Below, piece by piece: positions 1-11,389 of a DNA stretch of 64,000 bases. The notes under the pieces are model-generated. The model saw only the letters and a program-made list of their open reading frames with translations. It was not told the DNA's origin and did not search any database. The translations under genes were made by a program, and so were the position numbers. Positions within the stretch are counted from its first letter, which is position 1; each line of letters begins with the position of its first letter. Source of the stretch: Diphasiastrum complanatum (Eukaryota > Streptophyta > Lycopodiopsida > Lycopodiales > Lycopodiaceae); contig CM055095.1 of assembly GCA_029204225.1 (NCBI GenBank), positions 43,987,184 to 44,051,183 of the forward strand. Reading direction: 5' to 3'.

Positions 1-478
1 GTAGAAATGTTTTTGGTTGCAAATGAAAAGACTTGTTCAATTATGAGCTCAAGTTAAAACACAAATCAAAACTTAAACTTCCACACTTGGAGCCTGGTTT
101 CTGAATAGGCTTTGATGGTTGGAATATGGAATACAATATATATTGCTTCTACACAAAATTTGAGTTCTCAATTTGCACAATAGCATGGTGTTTGGCGGCC
201 AGCAGATGACTAATCAGTACGACTATCAAAAGTTGTACTTAGGGTCTGTGAGGACAACCAGGCACAAATACACAACTACAATCTGAGTTTTGCTTATAAA
301 ATTTTATAGCCAGATTCATAAACTAACATCGTACATATGCAAATGGCTGCTGAACATGGTAAAAATCTTTATTCATAAACTAACATTGTACATCTGCAAA
401 TGGCTGCTGAGTATGGTAAATATCTTTCAATTAATCTTTTGATTTTTCCATTCGGCTTCATAAGATAAGTACACAAAC
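1..478 (-). other. ATM intron segment, 3' side of the last exon seen
   Basis: This is intron following the exon that ends at 479, whose donor reads GTTTGT. No further ATM exon is recognisable here on the minus strand; the next part of the FAT region expected in plant ATM is absent. The only structure seen is a 57-bp tandem duplication at 315-428. Confidence 0.6.
315..428. repeat. 57-bp tandem duplication
   Basis: Two adjacent copies begin at about 315 and 372. Both carry TTCATAAACTAACAT followed by GTACAT, TGCAAATGGCTGCTGA and ATGGTAAA, with a few substitutions between them. It lies in an ATM intron and no function is evident. Confidence 0.8.
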
Positions 479-643
479 CTTTCGAGCTAGAGTAGCAAAT
501 TGCAGCAGGTGACTGGTAAGGACATCCTTTTGTCCTAGGACCTGAAATAAGACACTGAAAAATGTAGCAGCTGGTTCGAGAAGATCGTAGTTGGAGCGGG
601 TCTGCTTTAAAATGTCTTCCCATGATGATGTAAGATTGATCAT
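479..643 (-). CDS. ATM: ATM kinase, FAT-region exon (last one in the window)
   Basis: The exon has 55 codons, starting after an acceptor reading TTTTTGCAG and ending at CGAAAG|GTTTGT. It encodes SSWEDILKQTRSNYDLLEP followed by VLFQVLGQKDVLTSHLLQ. This matches the plant ATM FAT stretch just after the W...EPF/V segment and aligns with human ATM around WQKHSQLLKDSDFSFQEP. ATM is a nuclear PI3K-like serine/threonine kinase that signals DNA double-strand breaks; the FAT domain is its helical scaffold. The phase is 0 at both ends and continuous with the exon at 843-971. Confidence 0.85.
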
Positions 644-842
644 CTGCAAAAATTATGACTGTGATATGAGAAATACAAAGGCAGTTTGAGAGAATGCAGA
701 ATACTGAGGAATCAAAGGCACCTGATGGATACGTTTTGGTCTAGTTAGCGCATCTAATGACAAATAAGAGAGAAGCAAAAGGTAACCCGTATGCTACGAC
801 TTCTAGATTGATGCCACAATTTTAGCAGTTTTATATGTTAAC

Positions 843-971
843 CTGTTCGTCAGAGGGAATTATAGGCCCGCCTGATGTCCTGGTGTGACTTTCAGAGGGG
901 TCTGCAAAAGAAATAGAACTGTCTGTTGTGGGCCATCGCATGCCCCATGCTCGAGAGAGGACATTCAAGAT
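843..971 (-). CDS. ATM: ATM kinase, FAT-region exon
   Basis: The exon has 43 codons, with acceptor TTTTTATAG and donor CAG|GTTAAC. It reads ILNVLSRAWGMRW near its start and GGPIIPSDEQ at its end. These correspond to the plant ATM segments L.LG.AW.LRW and EP.VP...Q. The phase is 0/0, so it joins 1248-1322 and 479-643 without a break. Identification rests on order and conservation along the FAT domain. Confidence 0.82.
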
Positions 972-1247
972 CTATAAAAAAGAATTTTTAGTGATTATAG
1001 CGATCAGGAGAGAAGCTGAAAAATACCACTAGAACCTTTTACACAGTCAACAGCTGGATACAAAGCTAGTGAACAGCAAAAAACATCCAGTGTAAAGACA
1101 GAAAACCATTTTACAATGTTCAAAACAAAATCTAGTAAAAATTTAATAGAAAGTTGTTGAAATGGAATCAATAAAAACCCTACATAACTGAGAAATTCAG
1201 GGCATGGCAATCATTGAGAATCACAAACAAGACTTAGTAACTGAGAC

Positions 1248-1322
1248 CTGAAGTCTTATTATAGCTGGATGCACATTTTGAGTGCTCTCCAAGCTGGTAC
1301 GTTCGAGAAATGTGACTAATTC
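1248..1322 (-). CDS. ATM: ATM kinase, FAT-region exon
   Basis: The exon has 25 codons: ELVTFLERTSLESTQNVHPA and then IIRLQ. The acceptor is GAATCTCAG|GAATTA and the donor CAG|GTCTCA. It fits the plant ATM stretch QELV..I..AS.EST..I...I.KLQ. A more distal AG at about 1352 was not used because reading from it meets a stop. Confidence 0.8.
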
Positions 1323-1551
1323 CTGAGATTCAATGAAGGTGCATTAGAGCCTGAAAGAGAGAAAGGATGCCAAAAACTACGCAATAGTTGATGATAAGAA
1401 GCTTCAAACTGCTCAATTTCGGGCTGAGACAAAAGTTAGGGAGCCTGTCAGATCTTTTACAAGAGATTTAGAAGAGATTTATATGTTTCTCTAAACTGAA
1501 CACAAAACAGAGAAGTTGCTTCAAACCAAAAGAAACATGAGCAAGAAATAC

Positions 1552-1618
1552 CTTTTTGGTTTCTTTTATCTGCACATGGAACATCTGTTCATCACCATCA
1601 ACAAGAGATCTAAAGCAA
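1552..1618 (-). CDS. ATM: ATM kinase, FAT-region exon
   Basis: This 67-nt exon completes a serine codon split with the exon at 2152-2270 and then encodes CFRSLVDGDEQMFHVQIKET plus KK. It is equivalent to the plant ATM segment LHSCLRALQEGD. The acceptor is CTGGCAG|T and the donor AAG|GTATTT. The split codon fits exactly, which supports both neighbouring exon calls. Confidence 0.82.
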
Positions 1619-1894
1619 CTGCCAGTAGATCAGAACCACTGTTAAACTACCAGAACAAATCATCAGATTGGTGTAGTGATAAATTTTGATAAAAGACCTA
1701 CAGAAAAAATATCACCAATTCACAGGCAGTTTGATTTCACATTTATCATCAAGTTACAAGTTGTGAACTGATAAAATGATGCCATTACTCAAAAGGGTTC
1801 TTGTAACATAATTTTCTGAAACGTTTCCCACCCGGGAAATGCAAACCTCACAGGAAACGGGAAACAATAAACAAGAAAAGAGATACAGGAAATG

Positions 1895-2046
1895 AGATAG
1901 TTTTGGGAAATGGCGTTTCCCAAGTGGGGCATCATTTTTCAAAATGTTTCCCACACATGTTCTGCACATGCTTTCTCCATGATGGGGAAATGCGGACCGG
2001 GGGAAAGACATTTCCCATTCAAAAAAACGTTTCCCAAAACTATGCC
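1895..2046. repeat. Small fold-back element in an ATM intron
   Basis: ATAGTTTTGGGAAA at about 1898-1911 is matched by its reverse complement TTTCCCAAAACTAT at about 2030-2043. GGGAAA and TTTCCC motifs recur between and just outside these arms, from about 1825. This looks like a MITE-like hairpin element. There is no coding capacity and no clear target-site duplication. Confidence 0.5.
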
Positions 2047-2151
2047 TTATAAATAACGAGCACAAGTACAACAGCAGATAAGTCATCAGATAAATCTGAG
2101 TGACTCCAAAAATTTGAACTGGATCACACTCCACAGAAGCACTATGCAGAC

Positions 2152-2270
2152 CTGTGTAGCATTGCATTATAGTTTACACTGAGTTCCCTGCTAGAATACG
2201 AGCTATCGTCCACAAGAGTGGGTGCAGAGAAGTTTAAGTCCCAATTACCAGAGCGCCAAGCTGCTTCACT
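2152..2270 (-). CDS. ATM: ATM kinase, FAT-region exon
   Basis: The 119-nt exon encodes SEAAWRSGNWDLNFSAPTL and ends NYNAMLH plus two bases. EAAWR.GNWD is one of the strongest plant ATM signatures (human: YQAAWRNMQWD). The acceptor is TTCTCTTGCACAG and the donor CACAG|GTCTGC. The phase is 0 on entry and 2 on exit, matching 5868-6176 and 1552-1618. Confidence 0.87.
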
Positions 2271-2639
2271 CTGTGCAAGAGAACTTAGAGAGTAAGAAAG
2301 ACCTTAGGTTTGACAGGTGCAACAAAACAACTGACCAGAAAACCTCTTAAAGAACTGAAACACTTAAAACCATTTGAAAATAACGCTACCAAATCTGTAA
2401 GTAGCAAGACCAATAATCTGATTACAAAAGATGGTTGATGATTTCTTTTTTTGAGCAATGAGCTCCATTTAATCCATGCAAGTGATGTATGTGAAACTAG
2501 TGTAAGCTCAACATCTTTGGTCAGAATAATGTTCTATTATGTCTTGAGCCCTTCTACAGACTAATTGCTCAAAAAGTAGCTCAACAATCATCTCAGGTCA
2601 AAAACTCATGTTAAAAAAACTAATCAATTGTGTAGGTGG

Positions 2640-2936
2640 AGCATCATGTGTGACAACAACATGAAGATCAGAGTTGTCTGAAACAGCAGCACGAATATCA
2701 AGAACATTAGGAATAACAAAAATATCAGCAACATAATGAACTTGAACATCAACAGGAAAATAGGTTCATTGGCAACAGGAAGATCAGCGGTAGAATTATC
2801 TCAAACAACAAGATGAAGAGCGTGAGCATGCTCTTCTAACAAGGGAGTGTGTGTGAACACATCCAAAGACTCCCACATAGCTTCATCAATAGGATGGGGA
2901 TGACCATCCCATTGAAGGAGGAACTGAACAGGTTTG
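2640..2936 (-). pseudogene. Decayed gypsy pol 3' end with chromodomain
   Basis: On the minus strand it reads QFLLQWDGHPHPIDEAMWE and then SLDVFTHTPLLEEHAHALHL before a stop. This parallels the chromodomain tail of the gypsy elements at 28694-28900 (WDGRPVEEATWEPIDVFYHT) and 53746-53989. No LTR is recognisable. It is an old solitary fragment, more diverged than the copies in the giant intron. Confidence 0.6.
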
Positions 2937-4936
2937 CAACAGGCCCTGTTCAGATGATCATAACTTCTCTCAACGAAGCCAAATCACAAGAACTTTTATT
3001 TTCCATGTAACTATGTAAAACTCATTAACTCATTAACCATGTAAAATAAACTCTTTGTTTTCTAGTTTTTGCAATTCTTGTTAAAAAGGATAACCTTTGA
3101 ACGAGTCTTCCTTGGCTTAAACCAGCCCGTAAGGACCCAACTTGAATTTTAGAGTTAAGGTATGCCAAAATTTCAAAACGAAATTTTTTTATGAAGCTCT
3201 CCAATTTTTTCCCTTGGGCTCTCTTTGCCCTTCAGGGATGCCACCTCACAAACTCAAGACCTTCAATATGGAATGTTTTCAAGAGATTGGATACATGCAG
3301 CACTTCAGGGTCTTTTACTTCAATGTACATGCGGGCCAAATATTCATGCCCTACGTCTCTCTTAGGTCACGAGCTAGCAAAATGTGTGAGAAGGCACTTG
3401 CTAGTGCATTTCAAGAATCTAGAGATATGGTCCTCTCCTCTCAGCAAATTGATGGCGAATCACTCCTGTCATATTGCCCTAGGGGCAGCATTCAAATTAC
3501 TTGAACCACTTACTTTTTTGATGCAGGTAGGCAGTGATCACAGAACGCTGGTCGGCCCTACTCCAAGGAAATAGGCTGGCTGCCCTTCTGTAGCCTATTC
3601 TCAGGCTTCAAGAAATGGTGCTGGCTTGCTTGAACATAAAAAAACATCATCTTAGAGATCATCTATGCCACAATATCGACTGATTTCTTGTCCAAGAAAG
3701 TACTTGAATGGTGCATGCATGGAAGAAAAACTATGTCAAAGCTCAATAACAGGATCTATATTGTACATTAAGTGACAATACGTAAACGACTTAGAGCCCA
3801 TCTTCTTATGATAAGTTGCATTACTAATGGACGGTGTCCTATTAGGAACATGTACCTGTCACTGCGTGTAGTGAAAGTTGGAAATGTACATTTATAGTAT
3901 GCGTGTGACCACTTGGTTAGTTAAAAAAAAAGTGTCTTACGATATCATAGAGTAGAGGAAATTGTGTCCTTTGTTCTACGTGTTATTTGATTAGGATTAT
4001 CTTGTTGGAAGCAATCTTTTCGTTATGGATCACAAGAAACATCATTCAGAAAAATGGATCACATTAAATGTGCATCTTCCTACGCTATCAATGTGAGACT
4101 TGTGTTGATAGTTGCTGGATATTGTCTAGACACTGTGTGCGTGCATGCACACATGTGTGCATGCCCGCATGGCCATCTTTTTACGAAAAGATGTATTTGA
4201 TGGTAGCCACACTCGAGGTCGATTTTGGAGAAGTCAAAAGCTTTCTTCATTCAGGAAAACAGATCATGCATATGTAGGATAGGTATCTAGTCCCAACATA
4301 TATCTTGTTAAGAGCTCGATAGCCAATGCACAAGGTGCTTATTGCTATGTTACTTATCAGAAAGTAAAATAGGAGCAGCAAAAGGAGTTCTGACTAGGAA
4401 CAATCAGACCTCTCTGTAATAGGACAAATACCTAGTAATCATCCTCTGTTTGCTCAAACCTTCACATGGAATGGAGGATGAGAAATGAAAGCTTATCTAC
4501 AAGTGGTGTTGACTGTCCCTCCTCACAAGTATGTTGGAACTTGGTACCACTGTGAAAGCTGTAGAATGACCTATCAAACCATAGATTAGAAGATGGTCCC
4601 TGAAGTAGATTCGCCTCATGAACATTGATAATAGCTGCAGCTTGCCACACAAGGTTTGGAAATTCTTTCACTTAAACTACTTACAAAAACTAAACTAGTA
4701 CCATGAGCTGCATACTCCTGTCTGTTCTGAGTAAGAGTAATAAATTTTTGTACCAAGTCAAAATGACGTAAGATGTAAATCGGTCTTCACCAAAAATGAT
4801 GTCATGCCTCCTTATGGGAAGAATCATATAGAGATTTGCATGTATAAGTTGTCAATCTAGTACTAGATACCTCGTAGCCTTCAGTTAGTCTAAACAGACA
4901 TTGTTTGTTCTCCTTTTGGTATCTATTATAATTAAA

Positions 4937-5212
4937 ATAATAGTGTGAGCGGGCAACTCACGCTGTCCGGGCAGCGCTCATGCTGTGACAGGCAGCGTCA
5001 GCGCTGCCCGGGACCCTTTTTTTAAGATTTTCCTTCATGTTTTCTTCAGGCAGCGCTCGCGCTGCCCCAGGGCCAGCCCGACCGTGCCCAGAAAAAAAAC
5101 ATGAAGGTTTTTCAAATTTCCCTCCCTCCCCTTTGCCCACCCGCCCAAAACCCTGCCCTGCCCACCCAAAATGCTTGCCTGCCCACAGACTTGCGAGCTC
5201 ACATCGCTAGTT
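4937..5212. mobile_element. GC-rich MITE-like insertion
   Basis: A GC-rich island sits in AT-rich intron. It carries repeated GGCAGCGCT / AGCGCTGCC palindromes at about 4970-5070, then a C-rich tract. The outer ends read TAGTGTGAGC on the left and, in reverse complement, TAGCGATGTGAGC on the right, so they are imperfect terminal inverted repeats. No coding frame or certain TSD is seen. The element class is uncertain. Confidence 0.4.
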
Positions 5213-5867
5213 TGATTATTATAAAGATTGAGAGCCTCTTTGAGGGAGAACTTTTTGGCAATATTCCTTTGTAGGAGGCCTCACCTACAAACTTGTGTTT
5301 TATTGATTGTGTTCATACTTTAGCAGAGATTGACATTCAAATTAGACTTACTGTTTTATTCTATTGTTTATAGAATTCAAAACTTGCAACAAGCACTTCA
5401 CCTAAGTCAGGTCTTTGCCTCAAAGGAGAACAAAAAGAAAGCAGAAGTTAGTGTGTAAAATTGTCAACTAATACTTGGCTATTGTGGGCTTTTTAGAGGC
5501 CAAATTTGTAATAATCTTCATAAGTTTGTGTGTATTTGGCCATATGGATCAATTCTATTTTAGGGCTATATGACTCTAGAGAGAGGGGAGAGAGAGTCAT
5601 CCTATTCATCCAAAGGGTACATGTGGTCGTGGCATAAACTAAAACAGTACAAAACTGCAATACAAATAAGGCTAAAAAACAAACAATTTTCCCTTGCTGA
5701 AAATTTATAGACATCGTAAGTAAATCATATGCTTGAAACAAAGATTCAAATTTGAAGGACTTTCAGATAGAGCACAGTTACTGCTTCACCACTGGAAAGA
5801 AATACAAAGTTGTTAAATACTCCAAAAAAGGCTAAAGCTTTGGACTGATGGTCACACGAAATGTTAC

Positions 5868-6176
5868 CTGCAACTCCTTGAATTCAATATCATCCTCCAT
5901 ACCAACTTGCTCCTTCACCAGACCATGACAGTACATCTCACTAACATGAGAACAACCCATTTGATGAAGAGATCTCAGAAGGCCCTTCATGAAATGTAAA
6001 GTCTGCAAACGTCCTGTGGTGCTATGTTTTTGTCTACCCTCGTGAAAGGTAGAGAGATTCTCTGCACTGCTAAGTTTTTCAGCTGAATGCGGTATGCTTC
6101 TGAGAAGCAAGTCATAGTTTTCTAGAGCTTTGTTCCAATTTCCTTCGTGTTCATACATTCTAAGCTGGGATATCAG
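5868..6176 (-). CDS. ATM: ATM kinase, large FAT-region exon
   Basis: This is the longest ATM exon here, with 103 codons. It begins LISQLRMYEHEGNWNKALE and includes NYDLLLRSIPHSA and then GLLRSLHQMGCSHVSEMYCH. It ends EFKELQ|GTAACA. YEHEGNW.KALE.YDLL and L.Q.GC.HV...YC.GL are hallmark plant ATM FAT motifs, equivalent to the human segment around GLCHILSVYLKGL. The central Ser/His-rich stretch is lineage-variable. The acceptor is TTACCAG|CTG and the phase is 0/0. Confidence 0.9.
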
Positions 6177-6356
6177 CTGGTAACCAAAGAGTTTATCTTA
6201 AGAATAGTGGAAACCCCAAGAACAAATTCATGATCACAGAACAGCTTTTCAGGCGAGAATGACTATCAGCCAGAAATTTTATCTGATGTGCAAAAACGCT
6301 GCAAAATATGGCAAAATTCATGGGTTTATATGTCCAATTAATTTCTTGATCGGTAC

Positions 6357-6443
6357 CTTGTGGGATTGAATGACACCATAGACACCGTCTGGTTCGTTAA
6401 TCCTTGTGTACACATTAAGCAGGAGCTCCATGTGCCATGGCAA
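6357..6443 (-). CDS. ATM: ATM kinase, FAT-region exon
   Basis: The exon has 29 codons and encodes LPWHMELLLNVYTRINEPDG followed by VYGVIQSHK. The INEPD..YG.IQSH motif is diagnostic for ATM/Tel1 FAT domains. The acceptor is GACTAG|TTG and the donor AAG|GTACCG. The phase is 0/0, continuous with 6687-6788 and 5868-6176. Confidence 0.9.
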
Positions 6444-6686
6444 CTAGTCAAGGAAAATTTGAACTATGAGAATTCAAAATTGTTTTGAATTAATGCAGCG
6501 CTAAAAGCTGACGATGGTGACATTTTCAATATAGACATACTTCTTAGCAACCTTAACCTATATAGGCAACTGAATTTTCCTAATTTAGATGTCCAGCAAA
6601 ATTATGATCAAAACCATGGCAGCTTGTAATTAGCCTCAGCTTGTAACACCAGATGCAATTCACACAATCAAATAGATCATGCATAC

Positions 6687-6788
6687 CAAATCAGAAGAAA
6701 AATCTGGTTCTCCAAGAGTAAGATGACCAAAGTTTTCTTTGCACCATTGTTCGACATATAGAGCTGAGGTAAAATATGCACCGCATTG
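6687..6788 (-). CDS. ATM: ATM kinase, FAT-region exon
   Basis: The exon has 34 codons, encoding QCGAYFTSALYVEQWCKENF and then GHLTLGEPDFSSDL. The plant ATM motif CG.YFTA..YVE.WCEE.FG.L.LG is clear. The acceptor is TTTTCCAG|CAA and the donor TTG|GTATGC. The phase is 0/0. Confidence 0.9.
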
Positions 6789-9700
6789 CTGGAAAAGGAA
6801 AATAGTTAGTTTTGACATGTTATAGTTTGAGAGCTCAGAAGCAATTAACTTACAATCATCTGCTCAGTTACTTCATAGCATGCAACAGCGAAACTTGCAC
6901 AAAACATGATGACAAACTTTCTTCTGGCTAATCTTCAACCCATGACAAAATGACCAATGTACGATGACCAATGTACGAAGATTCCTACCCGCTTTACCGC
7001 ACATACATGTAGACCAATAATTTTCAACCCGATATACCACATTGACACTGGACATAGATCTTAAGACAAGGTTCCTTGTGATAAACTTTCTTTGACAGAT
7101 GCATTTTGAGAAGTAACTTCAAGGCTAAAGTGCTTCTGCAAGCATTTCCCACTTATTCACATTTGAATGTGTAACAGTGCATCTGACCTTTATGAAAATC
7201 CAGTTGCTAAAGTCTTCACTCCCTCTCCCTCTCCCTCTCCCTCTCCTTGTCCGTAGTCTATATAATGAGACCCATTGTGACACAATTGTCAACATATTAA
7301 TTGCTAATTGCTAGTATATCAATTATCACATAACATAAATTTGATAACTTTATAAGGGTTCTACTTCTAACCTTTAGACAGGAAGTGGTTGATTACAATC
7401 TACAATGTACATTGCACACTATAAAGACTCCAAACGTGCATTACCCCTTCAAACACTATAAGAAAAACACTTAATATTGCCATAGTTGAACGTGAGGTAT
7501 AAAAACCCTAATATGAAGCTCTGTTTTGAACAAGTGAAACGGCAAGAACTTGTCCGAAAAATGTATGTGTAGATTTTTCCCCTTCTATGGGTTTGCGGAA
7601 TTTGCAGGACCTAGATAATCGACTACAGATCACAGACAATCAGCAATCAATCAGACAGATGCAACGCGACAATCAAAGATGGAAGAACTGAAAGCATTTT
7701 GTATTTTGCTTTTGTTTTGAGTGAGTCGTTCAGTGTCTCGCTTGTTGGCGGCCTGACACTCCTCTTACAGAATTGCTATGTTCTAATTCTGATGTCTCGT
7801 TCTAGTATTCTATCCTATATTTATCTCAGCAGGTGTGCTTTGGCGGCTGAGTGTGAATGGTACAATGCCCTCACGCTCGTCGAGCTGCAAACTACTAACT
7901 CGACTTGTTCGGCGTTTTGTTTTTGTCGGCCTTCGACTTTTTGATACTTTGGGCTTTGGTTGCAGGGGCAAACGTCACGGGCACTTCGACTTCGGCTTCA
8001 GCCACCTCGGGCACTTTGGCCTCTGGTTGCAATGGCACCTTGTCGCTTCGGTGACTTCCACTTCGGCTTTGGGGAATGCCAGGGAATGGTTGCAAGAGTT
8101 CACCATTTCCAACAGTATGCCCATTAAGGGATGCATTAAAAAGTCAATCACAATTAGCGAAGGCGGACCAAAGGAGGCGTTTCTTATAAAAAAAGGATAA
8201 GGTCCATCACTATCTAGGATATACGTGTTGAAACCTCCAATGATTATAATATTTTCTATAGGAACAAGGCCTTAAGTATATATTTTTTTTGAGGTAAAAT
8301 GTATTTGGGTCAAATGAGTAGAATAGGTAAGTGTCCAATAACCATATCGACATGATAAACAAAGTCATAGAAGTACAGCATGCAAGTGTCCACCAATGGT
8401 CATCATGCACATTACATGGTCAGAATTGAATTAACCTATGGACATAAGAGCCACAAGAACTTACGGCATATAAGGAGCATGCATGCTTTTATCTCCATCA
8501 ATCTGGTATTTACTCTTTATTCAACTTCTTTCTTGGAAGTGCTTTCTCTGCCTTTGCCTCTGTGGTTCCTTCTGTTTGATTTTTCTAGAACTGTTTCTTT
8601 TCCAAAACAAAAGCATGCTCTACAAAATCTTCTCATGTTTCAAAATTTTGCCTCCTACACCCGTATGATATCATTGCAAATAGGTCACAAATAAGCCACA
8701 AACAGGTGAATATGATCATTTTCTTTTCCCAAAAATACAAAATCTAAAGAAGGGGTTTCAAACGCGTTAAAAACACAACAAGTTTCAAATCGGTTTGATT
8801 GATACTATGCTCCCCCATGTGCTTGATACCCCACAAATACCTTGGTTGTGTGCTTCACAAGCCCTCTATGATTGGGGCATAGATTACACCATGCTTCAAA
8901 ATTGAGAGAACCAAGTGCTTGTTAATCCAATTGCTTAGATTGCAGAGCTTGCAGGTGAATGATTGATGGCAGTAACCTCAGCCACAAGTAAAAATGCAGA
9001 AAAAATATATGAGGATAAGCGCAAACCTTGCACATCAATGGTTGATGATGGCAGCTTTAGCAAAAGTGAACATGAAGAACAGATATTCAAGGATTAGTCT
9101 CAATGCAGACCAATAGTCTATAAAGAAAATTCGCAGACTGGAATAGTCAACTAAATGGAAGTGCTTGTCGATGGTCGAATGCCTATGTTCCAGGTTAGCC
9201 CTTAAGACAATCAATGATAAACTCCCTAGTGAGACAAATGGTGATGTGGAGAGGGAACCAAGAGACAAAGATAAAATGATACCGTTATTCATGTTGGATA
9301 CCACAGGAGCTTGATGGATATAATCTTGAGTATGTGAGGATTGGCTGTTCAGGCAATGACGAATACATGGATCATAAACAGCTTAACCACATGGATGAAG
9401 TTTCATCGTCAAAGCTCACATGAACTGGAAGCCTCCACTTAAGTCTTCTAGTTGTATAGATGAATCTATGTTGTCATCAGTTGAGAATAAGAGAACTATT
9501 TCATTACGTAAAACTGAAAGTACTTTTTAGCATAGAGCTTTGGTCTCAATAAACATAAATCACAGTATTTTATTCTATTATATCCTCTCTCACTTGCTAA
9601 CTGTGAGATAGTCCTAGGAAGTCTATTATCGTGGTTAATAAAGATCAAACTTAAAAAAGGAAGTCCACATTAAAAAAAAGGAACAATCATACTTCCCAAT

Positions 9701-9959
9701 ATAACATTCCTAATCATGTGTCTTGGAGTGTGAAGTAAAAATAGGACACATTTCATTCTGGCCACATCCCAAAGCCATCAATATTTCTGAAACAAAAATT
9801 TGTAAACCTTAATACCAGCCATTTCTGAATAGAAGCAAACTGGTCATCTAAGCATTACAACAAACTTCTCTGTCCCTCTTTCATGCTTTGGAATCTGACG
9901 TCCACACAAACATGATATTAAGATTGGTATCAACAATAACAAAGTATTGATAAACTTAC
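6789..9959 (-). other. ATM intron, 3.2 kb
   Basis: It contains a CCCTCT hexamer tract at 7219-7246. A more GC-rich unassigned stretch at about 7490-8110 includes a TATAAAAACC box-like motif and may be an old LTR, but no second copy is present in the window. From 8110 to 9959 it is AT-rich with short random frames and nothing recognisable. Confidence 0.5.
7219..7246. repeat. (CCCTCT)n microsatellite
   Basis: Four to five CCCTCT units in an ATM intron, plus-strand reading. It is not attached to a LINE tail, unlike the CT tracts elsewhere in the window. Confidence 0.9.
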
Positions 9960-10007
9960 TTGAGCAGCCTTTGCCGTGAGTAAGTAATCTATCTGTAGCC
10001 AGTAAAC
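9960..10007 (-). CDS. ATM: ATM kinase, FAT-region mini-exon
   Basis: A 16-codon exon reading VYWLQIDYLLTAKAAQ. Plant ATM has KVYWL..DYL..AK.A at this place. The acceptor is CTCGTAG|GTT and the donor CAA|GTAAGT. It is too short to appear as an open frame. It is supported by perfect phase with 10891-11016 (...ITWPK) and 6687-6788 (QCGAYF...). Confidence 0.87.
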
Positions 10008-10890
10008 CTACGAGTTACAACAGTGCAGAGAATCTTAGAACACATCACGAAATGAATTCTCCAAAGCATGTGCGAATTGCAACATGACGTCAGAAATGAC
10101 CATGGCGTGGAACATATCCAACTTAGCTACATAGTTCCTATATTTTTCTTAAGAAAAAATTTGAAACATTCTTATTGGAGCTAGTCTCAAGACCATTATT
10201 GGACAATACAATCAAACATGTGGACCATGGTAGTATGAAATAACTGTCCAAGTCGTCCTTGACATAGCAAGCAAGCCACACGGGCAAGACACTACAAATG
10301 GACATGTTCAACTGCAAAACAAGAGAGTTGGTAGGTGGAAGTGAGCCTCTAACGTTTGGCCAACATTTGAGTCTACCCCCTCATTATGTATAGCTAACAT
10401 TCTGAACAAAACTAATATTTCTGCTGGATGATTCCAAAAACGTGTCAAAAGGGACACTAACCAAACTGATATTATTAGGTGTTTATTAAAAGCGACAACC
10501 AGTCCCAGCAGTCTCCCACCCCTTAAGAGTCATTGCACACTGACACAGTTACATGTTTTATGAAGCTACGAAAAACCTGATAAAAGTTCAAAGTCTCCTT
10601 CACCAAGCGAGTCAAAGTTCAAGACATAAGTGATAATAGTGTACATACTCCTGCTAAGGCTTTATGAATCTCCTATGTAATGCTGTTCAAGGTTCCATGA
10701 GTTTTGGTAGATGTATTCTTAACTGAGAAAGAAAGCCATTCCCAATTCGATGATGCACGATTCCTATAATCATCTACCTGTCAATTTCAGATGCATTGTA
10801 TGCAACGCCAGGCAGACTTAAAGATTTCATACCGCAGATTTAAAGATTTCATACAACAAATCACATAACTGATCATCTTGTTTAACAAAC

Positions 10891-11016
10891 CTTTGGCCAA
10901 GTTATCGGCGAGTTATAATGCTGCTCTTCATGTTCCAAGGCACCAATCTGTAAACTGTCAGAATCGGCACTTGAAATAGATCGAGATTTTTCTTCAATTA
11001 TGGTTTTCTTTCCTTG
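10891..11016 (-). CDS. ATM: ATM kinase, FAT-region exon
   Basis: The exon has 42 codons, from QGKKTIIEEKSRSISSADSD to HYNSPITWPK. This is the variable Ser-rich linker of plant ATM, which ends in a TW.KVYWL junction. The acceptor is GTATTTTCAG|CAA and the donor AAG|GTTTGT. The phase is 0/0. Confidence 0.83.
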
Positions 11017-11245
11017 CTGAAAATACACAACAATTTGCATTAAAAAATAGTAAGTACAAAACATCGTACAAAATAGGAAGATCATCATGACAAACATATG
11101 ACTGTAACACATAAAACATTTTGAGCAAGAGCTGTTCCCTGTCAATAAGTCAAGTTTGCACGACTAGTAAGACAATATATTTATGTGATAGACAACCTGA
11201 ATTTTCAAAATCATGACCAGATCACATATGCCCAGTATTTTATAC

Positions 11246-11389
11246 CTTCACACCATCCCTCTTTGCGGAAACGGGGTGCTCTCTTAGTTTTGATTTGACA
11301 TAAGCCTGCCTTAAGAAGTTCAATGTTTCCAACCAAATTTGTATTGCCCTGGTGCTCTTATTACTGTCATCAAAGATATACTTCTGAAC
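11246..11389 (-). CDS. ATM: ATM kinase, exon 3' of the 44-kb intron
   Basis: The exon has 48 codons, starting VQKYIFDDSNKSTRAIQIWL and continuing ETLNFLRQAYVKSK. It matches the plant ATM stretch VQ..IF.ESNK...SIQ..L.ALNELR. The acceptor is TTTTTTCAG|GTT, which ends the 43.9-kb intron, and the donor is AAG|GTATAA. It directly continues the sequence ending IAEK at 55273, so no exon appears to be missing in between. Confidence 0.88.

Larger units (their letters stand above)
2271..5867 (-). other. ATM intron, 3.6 kb
   Basis: This is an intron between phase-0 exons. It contains a gypsy chromodomain remnant (about 2640-2936) and a GC-rich insertion (about 4937-5212). A 120-codon plus-strand open frame at 3142-3504 has no recognisable family. 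The rest is AT-rich with nothing identifiable. Confidence 0.6.

Noticed and set aside
369-420. Possible tiny ATM exon around SAAICRC on the minus strand
   Set aside because: It lies in a 57-bp tandem duplication, lacks a convincing splice pair, and resembles the expected AAALHE segment only weakly.
4462-4671. Minus-strand frame with NVHEANLLQGPSSNLW, first suspected as an ATM exon
   Set aside because: It falls between 5868 and 2270, which already join in phase (ELQ|SEAAWR) and match plant ATM. Including it would break the conserved order, and its resemblance to ATM was vague.
7490-8110. GC-richer stretch with TATAAAAACC considered as a solo LTR
   Set aside because: No second copy in the window, no TG...CA ends or TSD identified. 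Left as unassigned intron.
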